Source: Ancylostoma caninum (lineage: Eukaryota > Nematoda > Chromadorea > Rhabditida > Ancylostomatidae). From it: a stretch of 64,000 bases of DNA. Positions 22,828-33,234 of this stretch are shown here, one piece after another; position 1 is the stretch's first letter; each line of letters begins with the position of its first letter. Both the position numbers and the translations under genes were made by a program. The notes under the pieces were generated by a model that saw only the letters and a program-made list of their open reading frames with translations, was not told the origin of the DNA and made no database searches. The stretch spans positions 186,001 to 250,000 of the forward strand of contig JBAJFG010000330.1 in the NCBI GenBank assembly GCA_037903475.1, in the 5' to 3' direction.

Positions 22828-23313
22828 GCACCTTCGCGTCTTCTTGACCGGGTGCATTTTGATATTTTAAAGGATCGGTTTTTGGAGTCGTGGCACCGTC
22901 TGCGTCTTTTTGACCGGGTGTTCCAAAGTGATTTCACCGATCGACTTTTGCAGTAAGGGCACCGTCAGAGTCTTAGTGACCGGGTGCTTCAAATTTTCAC
23001 ATCGATCGATTTTTTTTTTGGACGTGGCACCGTCAGTGCCCAAGTGGCCGGGTGTCCCAAAAACAAGGCATCGATCGATCGGAGGTCTGAGTGCCGGCAG
23101 TGTCAGAGGGACGGTACTTGTGTATCGATTTATCGATCAGATCGATTTTTCTTTTGGAGTGGAGGCACCGTCTGAGTCTGTGTGACCGGGTGTTCCAAAT
23201 CATCGATTTTTGTGAGTGGATTGAGCACTGCCGAGTCTGTGTGACCGAGTGCCACCTGGTATCGATCGATATCGATCTGTCGCTGCACTATCTGCGTCTG
23301 TGTGACCGAGTGC
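22828..23313 (+). ncRNA. Leader array of eight hairpins with ATCGAT spacers
   Basis: Eight related ~26-29-base units lie at 22828-22855, 22893-22921, 22959-22987, 23027-23055, 23091-23116, 23165-23193, 23225-23252 and 23285-23313. Most read GCACCGTCTGxGTCT...TGACCGGGTGC. Ends pair GCACC/GGTGC (GGTGT with a G-U pair in some); in units 7 and 8 both sides change together to GCACT/AGTGC, and unit 5 forms GTGCCG/CGGTAC. Spacing is 58-73 bases, and the spacers often carry ATCGATCGAT and T-runs. The array lies in the untranslated leader between LTR and gag. A packaging, dimerisation, export or translation element is an inference; the structures and co-variation are visible. Confidence 0.65.
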
Positions 23314-23483
23314 AAGCAGGAGAGTAGCCTAGGGTGCGTAGGATAAGGAACCACCTAGGTAGAAAGAAATCTCTCATCCTCTCATCGAATCCTTCCTATT
23401 CATCTCGCGTTATGGATCGTTTCGCGTCGTATTGATCACTTGCGAATCAATTTAAGTGATAATTCAAGTTTTGCAGAGCCAAG

Positions 23484-25382
23484 ATGAGCGGCAATGGGCA
23501 AGTGCTAGATGAGTACGAGCTCCTCATGTCCACGGAAGGCGAAGAATCGGGTGACGAGATGGAGCACGATGGGCGTGCAGTGGAACAAAATGTGAGTGAA
23601 TCACAAAATAAAGAAGATGAGAAACGCATAGCGCGACTCCGCAAGCAAATCGCAGCGATAGCAATCACGTGCGATGCGGAGTTAGGCAAGCGCATGCGCA
23701 TAGGTGACAGTTGTAGAGAGGAGGTAATGAAGGCTGTCACGGAGCAGGTTGATGTGGCCAAGGAGGTAGTCACTGCAAGTATGAAAGAAATTTTGTCGCG
23801 CGATGCTGGCAAAATTGATGAGAAAGTGGCCGCTATATTGGAAGCCGCAAACATTGCAAAAGCCTCCGAGCTGTCACATTGCTTGGATACCTTCATAGCG
23901 CTTAAAAGTAGGTGCCGTGAGATTGCTGCGCTGTTATCGTGCAAGAGCGACGACATCATAGATGGCATTAAAGACTTGATAGCAGAAAATGCTCGTCTAT
24001 CAAAAGAAATTGATGCACAACAATTGCAGGTTGAACAGCTGAGAAGGCAGGTCGAGGACCTCGGCAAGGGCAGCACAGCAAGCAAAGTGAACTGCGAGGC
24101 AAGCCATGTAAAGAGTGCACTGAAAGAGAACTTCGCAGGTAGGACTACCAGCAAATACCACAGATATGCAAACTTGTTATGAGATGAGGATGATGAATTG
24201 CAGGGAATGTGGACATCAACTCCCTCGACCCGAGAGTACTGCGAGCCTACGCTGAAAGGAGACTACGAGAGCAATCGAAGAGTGCCACCACAGCAGGTCA
24301 CAGGTACGCCAGTTTCCGAGGTTAATGAGATGAGCATGGGAGAGTACATACGGGTTATGGCTTTACCTGAGGTGCAGCCGTATAGCGGTAGGCCCGGGGA
24401 ATGTTTTAAACGATTCGTTCGCGCATTCTGCAACAAATACCCTAGCTCGCACTGGAGGGAGGCTAGTAGACTACAGCTTTTTGGAGGGTTCTTACGAAAG
24501 GAGGCACTTACAGTGTTTGAAACACTGCCAGAAAGCGTGCGCGAAAGTAGTGTAGATGAAGTAGTGCAAGCGATGAAACAACGCCTGCGCATAGATAGTG
24601 CTAGCTCGCGAGTCAAGGCAATGGCAGAGCTTCGTTCACTTGCGATGCACGAAAACCAGTCAGTAAGTGAATTCTGTCTTACCATAGAGAAACTGGCAAG
24701 CCGCGCATATCCAGATGTCCCACGTGGGGTAGTATCCTTACAAATGGCCGAGATATTAAGCCGGCAACTTGCCCAATGGGAAGGTAGTTATTGCCTAGCT
24801 GAGGCATTGGAGACTCACGCAGAGTCTGATGCTTATGAAAAAGTAAAGGAAGCTGCACTGAGACTTGAACGTAGTAGGAAAATAACACAAGAAATGAGCG
24901 GCTTACCAAATACTGTAAAGTTACGTAGAAACACGGTTAGGCAACTGCACCAACCAACACGTGAGAATGGTTGGTATCCTTCTCAGCAGAAGCCGGAGGT
25001 GCAGGAAACAAGGCGTAATGCTCCTCCAAATGACGGAGTATCCGAAACACCTCGGAGCCAGAGAGTGCTAGGAAACAGCAGCATAGGTGGAAAGAGGGGT
25101 GAGGTCAAGAGGTGTTATAACTGTGGAAAGCTTGGGCACATAGCAGCTGAGTGCAGGATGCCTCCTCGACTGAGTCAAAGAGGGAGTCAACCCTCAGCGT
25201 CCCCTGATGAGGATAGGTCAGCAAGACAGGCTAGTAGTGCTTCGTCGTATCTGACATTGGTGGAGTCATGGTCGTGTTGTTCCACCACTGATGCAAAGGA
25301 GCCTAGTTGTCCCCTGTTTGGGTACAGGTGCACCACTACTGTGAATATTATGGGTTTGACACGGGATCGGAGATATCAATAG
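23484..25382 (+). CDS. gag: gag polyprotein, interrupted by one in-frame TGA
   Basis: One forward frame of 633 codons from ATG 23484 to TAG 25382 is broken only by TGA at 24180-24182. The first part (232 aa) is acidic then rich in charged heptad-like stretches, likely coiled coil. The second part (an ATG lies at 24207; an open frame is available from 24198) has a retrotransposon Gag capsid-like region (PYSGRPGECFKRFVRAF, WREASRLQLFGGFL) and, at about 25111-25155, a nucleocapsid zinc knuckle CYNCGKLGHIAAEC (CX2CX4HX4C). The TGA could be a recent mutation, a read-through site or a spliced intron boundary: AG|GT at 24139 and TTGCAG at 24203 look intron-like, but the 65-base length would break the frame. 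The end of gag overlaps the protease frame. Confidence 0.85.
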
Positions 25383-26422
25383 TACCCGTACAATTTCTAA
25401 GAAACGCAGCGAGGATGGGTGTAAACCTCGATGCGTACATCGAGAGAATGGAACCACCTTCAGTGAGGATTAGGGATGCCTCAGGAAACACGATGCAGTA
25501 TTTCGACACGATTCGAGTTGCCATAACGGTACACGGCAAACTAGAGGTCATTCCCTTCTTTGTGGCCAAAGGACTGGACGATGTCATCGTTTTAGGTACA
25601 AATGCTCTGGAAACGCTGGGCATAGGACTCATGGCTAAAGTGCTGCATGATACGCCAAGTGAGATGGGGGAAGCTGAAAAGAAGCTTCATGAAACCAGCT
25701 TGGTGAAGGAACGAGTAGGAATGCCACCAGCTAAGACGAGTTTAGTGACACTGACTCGAGTGGGTGCAGTGGAGGAACCAAGGATACGATCTATGCATCA
25801 GGAGACTCCACGTAGAATGTGCAACACAAGCAACAGTACAGCGGAACAAATGGTTCACTGTCAAAAGAGCAAGTTAGGGGGAGGCAGGAGTGAGTCTTGG
25901 ATCAGTCCAAATCATGTGAGTGCGAGTAGCAACTTCCACATAAGACCACTTGAGATAGGTCGTATCCCCTCACGGACTAGAGTAAAAAGAAAAACACGAC
26001 ACAAACAAGCGAAGACAGTTTATGTAAACCGAACTTGTTTCAGGCCGGAACTAGGAAACAACGGAAACACTAGCGCCCTGGACATGCTCTCCAGTTGCCC
26101 GAATCGGAAGCATGTCGAAGTAAACGTCTCAGCGAAAAATCACACGTTCAGCTATGTCGTCTCAGACACCGAGGATTCAGTCGGACACTTCATGTTCAAC
26201 AGGAATTTCGAGCTGCAACGTCACATGTATGAGCGTGAGTGTAACGCTGACGAGATACAATCCCACAGGAAGGATTGCAGGTTCGCAGCATTCTTGCGAC
26301 ATTGTGACCACGTATGCCTCAGTTCAAGCCTCTGCGCTGGATCACCTGGTAAAGCTGTTTTAGACAGTAACCGCTCGATTGAACGGCCCAATGGTCGGAG
26401 GATGGAGCGCTGTTATAGTTAA
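25307..26422 (+). CDS. pro: Retroviral-type aspartic protease and downstream open frame
   Basis: The frame is -1 relative to gag and contains GFDTGSEISIVPVQFL, the catalytic Asp-Thr-Gly of retropepsins, followed by FFVAKGLDDVIVLGTNALETLGI, which fits the flap and the conserved ILGxD/N region. The ATG at 25307 is probably not used: a -1 slip at GGGTTTG (25352-25358) enters this frame right at DTG. After the protease about 250 residues remain open to 26422. They are basic and Cys/His-rich in parts, but show no reverse transcriptase, RNase H or integrase motif (no YxDD, no HHCC or DDE block). They may be remains of a shortened pol. Confidence 0.8.
   Translation: MSPVWVQVHHYCEYYGFDTGSEISIVPVQFLRNAARMGVNLDAYIERMEPPSVRIRDASGNTMQYFDTIRVAITVHGKLEVIPFFVAKGLDDVIVLGTNALETLGIGLMAKVLHDTPSEMGEAEKKLHETSLVKERVGMPPAKTSLVTLTRVGAVEEPRIRSMHQETPRRMCNTSNSTAEQMVHCQKSKLGGGRSESWISPNHVSASSNFHIRPLEIGRIPSRTRVKRKTRHKQAKTVYVNRTCFRPELGNNGNTSALDMLSSCPNRKHVEVNVSAKNHTFSYVVSDTEDSVGHFMFNRNFELQRHMYERECNADEIQSHRKDCRFAAFLRHCDHVCLSSSLCAGSPGKAVLDSNRSIERPNGRRMERCYS
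25352..25389 (+). promoter_or_regulatory. Candidate -1 ribosomal frameshift site
   Basis: GGGTTTG (25352-25358) is in the gag frame as G GGT TTG, the X XXY YYZ form. Slipping back one base turns GGT TTG ACA into GGG TTT GAC ACG GGA, giving Gly-Phe-Asp-Thr-Gly. Two bases downstream ACGGG (25361-25365) can pair with CCCGT (25385-25389), a modest 5-bp stem. The gag stop is only 22 bases further on. Confidence 0.6.
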
Positions 26423-26570
26423 AGAAACTACTGTCGTGCTTCAATTATTTTTGATTTGCTTAGATCCATCGGTTATGTTTTTTTTGTGTTATCAGAGAGA
26501 AGGGCTTCCGTGGTCGAAATAGCAGAAGTCGCAGTGAGAAGCCATCCTAAGTGCCGGGACGTCACTTCCC

Positions 26571-26583
26571 CGGAGGAGGCGGT
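26571..26583 (+). promoter_or_regulatory. Polypurine tract
   Basis: CGGAGGAGGCGGT ends at the base before the 3' LTR, the position of the plus-strand primer. Confidence 0.6.
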
Positions 26584-27061
26584 TGTAGGGTTTGAGAGTA
26601 ATCCGCGGGGGTCGAAAGATCACTGAGTGGCTTGGCGCGAGATCAAACATTTTGAATCGATCCGCCACATGACAAGCGCCAAAAAACGACCCGCAAAGAA
26701 AACGAGGGGGGTCCGGGGTTTGGAGGTCCACTTCTTTCACTTGGAATTCTTCGTCACCCGTGCCCCGTCGTACTGCTACCGCTGCGGCTACTGAAGGCCG
26801 CCGATATTCTGTATTTCTGGTTTTGCTCCGGTTGCACCCGGAGTAGTGAGTTTTCATTTTTTTAAATAAAGTTTTTGCTCGTTCTCGTGTGATTACTGTT
26901 GTGGTCAAGCGTTAATCGCTTGCTACTTTGTTTAGTTTTTGTTCTTGTGTTTTCTTTTGGGTACCGTTGAGGGGACTGGGGGTTCTCGTTGATTAGGTGG
27001 GAACCAGGAGAGTAGACAAAAAGGGGCTAATAGTTTTTGCAATTAACCCACTTTAGTAACT
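26584..27061 (+). repeat. 3' LTR
   Basis: Same sequence as 22199-22683 with a few differences; followed by the CCGT target duplication. Confidence 0.9.
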
Positions 27062-27379
27062 CCGTGGTGTGAACCGAGATAATTTTCACATCTAATGTTT
27101 CAAGTTTCAAGTATAAATTTCAACCAGTTTGACAAGCCAATTTTAACATCGAGCAACTATCGTGGCTCTGACACGTGCTTTTCAATCTCTCCAAAGCTGC
27201 TTTCAACAATTTTTTTCACGGAAATCTAACTAAGGGCTGGGTAGCCGTCCTCCCATCACGCCTTTTTTAAAAGAAATAGATGTCGTTTCTAATGCTCGAA
27301 TTATTAGGTATTATTCAGCTTTTTTGTCTGTAGGTCTAACTATTTATTGGTGAATTGTGATCTGCGTCGATTAAAGTCA

Positions 27380-27445
27380 CGCGACTTCCGATGGTGCACC
27401 AATGTGGTGTATTCAATAAATAAATAAACTATAAAAGAGACGTTT
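27380..27445 (+). repeat. LINE 3'-tail fragment
   Basis: GGTGCACCAATGTGGTGTATT followed by CAATAAATAAATAAAC resembles the terminal segment and A-rich tail of CR1-type copies. Bases 27066-27379 hold nothing that I recognise. Confidence 0.4.
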
Positions 27446-28319
27446 ATGAATGCTGATGAATGCCAGTTTTTGGAGTGAATATGACAATAAGAAGCCTTAT
27501 GAACGTTATTACATATGAGGTTTTATTTATTTATTTATTTATTTATCAAATGCACTCAAGGTGCTCCAAACACTGATTGAAAAGGCAAAAACACAATACA
27601 GAATTACACAAAAATAAAAACTGCTTAAAGAATCTCAATCTTTACAAACAATAGTGAAACATCAAAGATATTATCGCAGTTGCGCAACACATTAAATCCC
27701 TTTGTCTAGCGCCTCCAACTGAATATTTACCATCAAATTTAAGGTTTCTTCGGAGTATGCAACTACCAGGAATAACCGCCGAAGGAAAATGCGTATGTGT
27801 AAGGATATTTATAAAAAGCATCCTCTTCATAGTCCACCATAAGGCTCCGAACTTGTATGACCAAGATAACCAAGGTGTGATTGCGTGACAATCACTCTCG
27901 AGCGGCGGAAAGCAGGAGGAGGCACCAGGGCGAATGGCCTGAATTTCCATGCGTACCCCGGCGGGTGTAGCACCTCTTTCAGTCCCCATGCATGCCGCTT
28001 CCCAGGTGCTTGGGCATTTAGTTGAGGTAGGCAGATGGTAGCGATGAAGAATGGGATGGGAATATGTGAAGTAAGAGGTGGAAATAGGAGATAAGGCGGT
28101 GATATATAGGTAGAAAGCATAGATGAAAAAAGTAGATGTGAAACTATCAAGAGATTAGTGGAGGTCACTAAAGAGAGGGAGAGAATCAGAGAAAACACAA
28201 GATTAAGAATGATTAGTAACAGTGAGTGGCCGACGGTGTGATAATATTTGGTCGTCGTAGAAATCCGTGATAAATTGGCAGACATGAGGTAACAGATGCA
28301 CTGAAAAAGATTGAAGTAA

Positions 28320-31175
28320 TTAACAACAGTCATGAATGTCTAGTAACTGAAACACATCAACTCCTCTCAGTCTCGATCTGAAGATGGAACTATTCTGGGC
28401 CTGCAGAACATTTGAAGGAAGGCGCTGAAACCACCTTGCTGTTCTATAAAAGAGCGAATTATACGTCTGCGTAAACCGTTTCTTTCTTATCGTTGGATAA
28501 TGGAAAGCAAACCCGCTAGAACGTGCGCTAGTTGGCTTGAACACCCAATATTTGCTAGCTGACAATTTGAGCTCTCTCCGCATTATGCGGAAGCAGAAAA
28601 CTAGATCGGAGAGGGTGTGCCTGTATTTAAGACTCCTTCATCCCAATGACTTAAGCCTGGTAGGATAGCTAGGCATATCGCTAATTCTAAATACTCGGTG
28701 GCACCTAAAATATAAGAGGCGGGTGAAAGTCTGCTGCACTTTTTCAAGTTTGGTAATATCCTTCTTCAAAGAAGGATTCCATATTTGCGAGCAGTACTCT
28801 AGATGGGGCAGTACATAAGCAGAGTATAAACGTGTCAAAATAACCGCGTTAGTAATATGAGTATTTCGAAAGATAGCATACAATGCAGCATACGCCCTTC
28901 TGGTGATGTAATCAATATGATCCGAGAATTTGAGGCCGGAGTCAATTAGAATGCCTAGATCCTTAGTACAGACAGAGTTACTAATTTTAGTCCCATTTAC
29001 GACATACTGAACTTCTTCGGAATCACCCAAGTGAAGGACTGAGCACTTACTTAGGTTAATCGGCAGATCCCAGTTAGACGCCCAATCTACCATTCTTTCA
29101 AGTGATAGGATGATTGATGAACGAACTTCGGCTGCATTGCTACTGTTGTACACACCATAAATTTTTATGTCATCAGCGTACATTTTAATTTCGACATGAG
29201 GTGAGGTCCGCAGCACAGAAGGGAGGTCAATAGTATAAATCAGGAAGAGTAGTGGTGAGAGAACACCACCTTGGGGTACCCCACTTGTACAGGTATGGCG
29301 TCTAGAGAATTCACACCCTACTCGGACTGTGAAGGTACGATTCTTCAAGTATGACTTTATCCAACTCAAAAGATTACCAGTAATTCCAAGGATTTCTAAC
29401 TTACTCATGAGTTTAGCATGACACACCTTGTCAAAGGCTTTAGAAAGATCAATATATACTACATCAATTGAATAGCCCTTATTCAATGCTAGGCTCCAAT
29501 CAAAAACGCTGTCAGCTAGATTAGTGGCAGTAGATGCACGTGGGACGAAACCATGCTGTTCAGGAGGTAGCACGTTGAATTTGAGCAACCAAGACAGGAT
29601 TCTCTCACGTATGATTTTTTCCATAACCTTAACCGGGGTCGGAGTCAAACTTATGGGACGGAAATCAGAAATGGAACGAGCTCCAGTCAGTTTGGGAATT
29701 GCTGTAACTATAGCTTCCTTCCACAGCTGCGGAACTTCTCCAAGAGTCATAGATATATTGAAGATGTGACAAAGAGGCTCACAAAGAGATACTGCACATT
29801 TTTTGTAAAAGATTTGTGGTATGCCATCATATGATTCCGAAAGAGAAGGATTAAGATCTTTGAGAACATTCAAAACGTCTTGAGGTTTAAAGAAAATTTC
29901 AAAGAAACGGTGCCCAATGAAGGGCAAACAGCGATGACCTATGATGTTAGACGAAAGGTTTTCTTCGTAAGGATGCGTAATTGGGGAGAAAATACCGGCA
30001 AAATAATCAGCAAGCACATTTGCTTTATCAACATCCTTGCCATAGATGCGGTTGCAATGATCGACGAGGAGAGGCAAACGAGAACTGGTCTTGAGTTTTT
30101 GATTGACGTAATGGAAAACATGCTTTGATGAAGCTCTAGACGCAAGCCTCCTTTCATGATTTCCGAGAAATTTCTTCAAATGAAAGTCTATGTCAGTACA
30201 CACCTTCTTGTAAAGTGGATTGGATAGAGGACTTGCCAAGTTAGTGAAAAGGCGGTGTTTCTGAGCTAGAAGATTGCGAATATGCCGGGGATATTTCGAG
30301 CCAGGGTGGCGCGGAAACTTGAGAGGGACAAATTTCGAAAAGGCATCGTAGATTGTATTGCAAAATCGTTTGTACACGTCATCGACAGACGTGTACTGAT
30401 CGAACAGTACTAGCCAGTTTATGCTCATAAGATATGCGTTCAGAGAAGAGTAATCAACGCTCAGAAAGTCAGGAGTAGGAAGTGTAGATGGCAGATATGA
30501 ATATTCAAATATATCGAAACGTATAGTACAATGGTCAGAGTTTGCAAGTGGTGGCAGAATGTGTAAATTATTCACAATAGGTGAAGATGAAAGAACGAGG
30601 TCAAGAACATGAGATTCATTAGTGGACGTAGACACGAACTGCTTCATGCCACAATTTTGAAAGAACTCGAAAAATTGCACGGATAAACTGTTCAGTGGTT
30701 TGGAGCTTGCCCAGTCAATTTGCAAATTGAAATCGCCCAAAAGGACAGTGTTATCCATTTTGCTAGCAAGACTACTCAAAACCTCAATGAGGCTCTCATC
30801 ATCTAACTTAAGGCTATTGGGAGGCCGGTAAACTGCGACGAAGCGAGTGCAGGACAGGCTATTATGAGAGAAGACTTCAACAGCAAGAACATTGGCTTTC
30901 AGAATTGGGTCTATCTCAAGCGCTTTAACTATGAGTGAACCTTTAGCAATACAACATACACCTCCTCCTCTACGACCCCTCCTATCAACACGAATGATGG
31001 TATAAGGCAAATTACCTATGACTTCTGAATCGAGTATATTACCTGTCAGCCACGTCTCCGTAACGAAGACAATGTCGGGTTTAAGCTCTATAAGAAAAGT
31101 TTGCAAATGATTGATTTTGTTAACTAAACTCCTTGCATTGAACAAAAAAAACACCAAGAGCTCCAGGACTACCAT
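28320..31175 (-). CDS. LINE ORF2: endonuclease and reverse transcriptase, in-frame stop near the end
   Basis: It starts at ATG 31175, six bases after the ORF1 stop, and runs 845 codons to TGA at 28638-28640. The same frame then continues for about 105 codons to 28320. The first ~230 residues are the APE-type endonuclease (FNARSLVNKINHL, FVTETWL, VLLGDFNLQIDW, SDHCTIRF). The reverse transcriptase follows: FRPISLTPTPVKVMEKII, DLSKAFDKVCH, SGVPQGGVLSPLLFLIYTIDL, catalytic MYADDIKIYG at about residue 665, and KCSVLHLG. The segment after the TGA (LKYRHTLSDLVFCFRIM, NSLFYRTARWFQRLP) is the normal CR1 C-terminal region, so the stop is probably a late mutation. All catalytic motifs are upstream of it. 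Confidence 0.9.
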
Positions 31176-31181
31176 GCGAAG

Positions 31182-31907
31182 TCAGATGTTTCCCGGCTTC
31201 TGGGGAAGATCACAAACACGCGTCAGTTGTCCGCGGTATACAACCCACTTTGGTCCACTTCTGTCCTTGTTTAGTTCCCTCGCTTGACTTCTGAGCTCGA
31301 ACTCACGCTTACGTTCATCCTCGGTCATACTCCTGCGTATGTAGATGTTCGGAAATCCTGCACTTCGAAGCAGGCGTGCATTGGCGAGTGCTCGACGCCA
31401 GTAAAATGTTGATGGCAGCACGAGCTTGACCAACCTTGGACGAGAGGATCCAGGCTTCCCAATTCGGAAGGCTTCCGTAGGACCACAGTCAACGTCAATG
31501 GCATCAAGGATGTCACTGACCTTGCTTTCGAGGTCTTTCCGACGTTCCGAGGGCCTTAGTCCATCCGGTGGTTCTTCAATTCCACTTATAACCAGGCTAC
31601 GTGATCGCTTTTCGGCTTCAAACACTTCGGAAAATCCTTTCTGGATTTTCTCGGAAAGTGCATCCAACATCATCTTGACTTCAGGGTCATCATTGCGTTG
31701 TCCAATGGAGAAAACTAAATCCTGCATTGTCATTCCCCTATAGTCGATGTTGTGAGTACGATCACTATTCTGATGATGACTGCTTTCAAACGTCATAGAA
31801 GAAGCCTGCGATCCAGAAGCAGATCCTTTAGTCCTTGTGCTCCTAGTGACCTTTGGCGACATTTTTGACCTACCGCTAATCGAGAAATGCCCCGGAAAAT
31901 CCACCAA
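31182..31907 (-). CDS. LINE ORF1 protein
   Basis: 241 residues. The Ser/Thr/Lys-rich N-terminus is followed by a helical segment and a conserved block SRSLVISGIEEPPDG, DCGPTEAFRIG and PRLVKLVLPSTFYWRRAL, the RNA-binding-like ORF1 domain seen in CR1-type elements, which packages the template RNA. The stop lies six bases upstream of the ORF2 ATG (TGACTTCGCATG), an arrangement that suggests termination-reinitiation for ORF2. The plus-strand frame at 31426-31743 is antisense. Confidence 0.8.
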   Translation of the reverse strand: MVDFPGHFSISGRSKMSPKVTRSTRTKGSASGSQASSMTFESSHHQNSDRTHNIDYRGMTMQDLVFSIGQRNDDPEVKMMLDALSEKIQKGFSEVFEAEKRSRSLVISGIEEPPDGLRPSERRKDLESKVSDILDAIDVDCGPTEAFRIGKPGSSRPRLVKLVLPSTFYWRRALANARLLRSAGFPNIYIRRSMTEDERKREFELRSQARELNKDRSGPKWVVYRGQLTRVCDLPQKPGNI

Positions 31908-32166
31908 TCCAGAAAAAAATCACGGTACACCAGAGCGAATTAAAGAAGTTGCAGGCAGCGAACAATTTTAGGGAGCTAGGACTATTAAGCAGAGGAGAAA
32001 AACTTCAAAAGATGCAAAAGGACTTTATGAGTTGAAGATAGAGAATTCAATAACAGAACAAGTTAACGGAGTGGGAAAGACGCAGCCGCACGCTAGCCGA
32101 GACGCTATTGATATGTGATATTTTACAAAGTGAATGTGACCACAAGAAGCCCATCAAACGTTATTA

Positions 32167-33234
32167 TAGGGGAAGGATGGAGTGCAGGGCTGCAAACAGT
32201 GGAAGGATAGGAAGAACTCGTTGCTCCGTCAAGCCAGCCAACAGGAGTTCTCGTATTACCTGCCATGCTCCTTCGTACCCATCCGAGGCCTTTATCAATG
32301 TTCGGGGGAATACCGCTCCCCGACTGTGTCCTCCGCATGTCCTGAGTCACCGCCTGACCGATAAATTTCCTTAAGAAATGAGGGCTATCGTCCTCCGCAT
32401 GTCCTGAAATTTGAGTATGTGCTCCTTCCTTCGCCAGCACTCGACGAGTCTGACATCTGCGGCACATTGGATTTTCCCGTGCGCACGCGATAGCATCCCA
32501 CTTGTCTGGAGAAACGGTACCCCGAATGTCTGAAAATAGCTCCGGTTACATCCCGACAAATAAATATGTAGATACTATGCAGGATTCCGCGGTTCTGAAT
32601 TTCCACTTCAACTCGTCCTCTGTTTGAGATTTGATGATTTGAGAATTGATGTTCATGATCAATCTCCTGATTGTATCGTGGATTTATTATGAACACTGTG
32701 ATCTGAGTCAGCGAAAAATGTTCACCCCATTTTTTCAGATACAAGCAGTTAGTTCTGTCATTTAACACGTTTTCAATCCTCACAATAATGTGCGTTATGG
32801 CAATGCGATAATGGATCTCATACATACGCGACAATAGGTGAGTATTGTGCATAAATCTGCGACTCGAAAATCCCCGCACTAAACGCAGGACATTTCGGAA
32901 TTGTTACTACGGCGCGGCATAATGGCACGCTCTACCACTCTTGCGCAAACGTCTTTGGATTACGGTAGCTTCTTTGGGCCGCAGCCAAACAATTTTTTGC
33001 CTCTTCTCCACGCCCCTGGTGGAACGCATTATGTTTACCATTAGTGGGAGCAGTTCTGGGCGAAACGCATGGACGTCTCATTGGTTCTGCTATGTAGAAG
33101 TTTACTCCAGAGAAAAATAATCACATACGTATAACCAGGGACATATCTTGAGTTAGTTTTTGATTCATAAACCTGGAGAGCTCTCCTGCCACCTTTTTGT
33201 GTTTTAATCCATGGGTATATAGCGCACATACGTG

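Larger units (their letters stand above)
22195..27065 (+). mobile_element. LTR retrotransposon encoding only Gag and protease
   Basis: Two direct repeats (22199-22683 and 26584-27061) flank a 3.9-kb interior. CCGT occurs immediately outside both ends (22195-22198 and 27062-27065), a 4-bp target-site duplication. A TGG-starting primer-binding candidate abuts the 5' LTR and a purine-rich tract precedes the 3' LTR. The interior encodes Gag with a CCHC knuckle and an aspartic protease with DTGS. The open frame then ends at 26422, with only ~160 bp before the 3' LTR, so there is no room for reverse transcriptase, RNase H or integrase. It must depend on an autonomous relative. Gag and protease order fit a Ty3/Gypsy-like (nematode Cer-type) lineage, but BEL/Pao cannot be excluded. 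LTR likeness suggests recent insertion. Confidence 0.85.
27512..32143 (-). mobile_element. Near full-length CR1-type LINE
   Basis: Two ORFs (ORF1 31182-31907, ORF2 from 31175) are followed by about 0.8 kb of 3' UTR and a tail of TAAATAAATAAAT type (minus strand) ending near 27520. Bases 27489-27511 and 32144-32166 match at 18 of 23 positions (AAGAAGCC....AACGTTATTA), which fits an old target-site duplication bounding a 4.6-kb unit. Endonuclease and reverse transcriptase are both present, so only the 5' UTR limit (about 240 bp upstream of ORF1) is uncertain. Confidence 0.8.

Noticed and set aside
24139..24203. Intron inside gag
   Set aside because: Donor and acceptor look good, but 65 bases would put the downstream Gag out of frame.
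29524..30157. Plus- and minus-strand frames inside the CR1 region
   Set aside because: Shadows of ORF2 in other frames.
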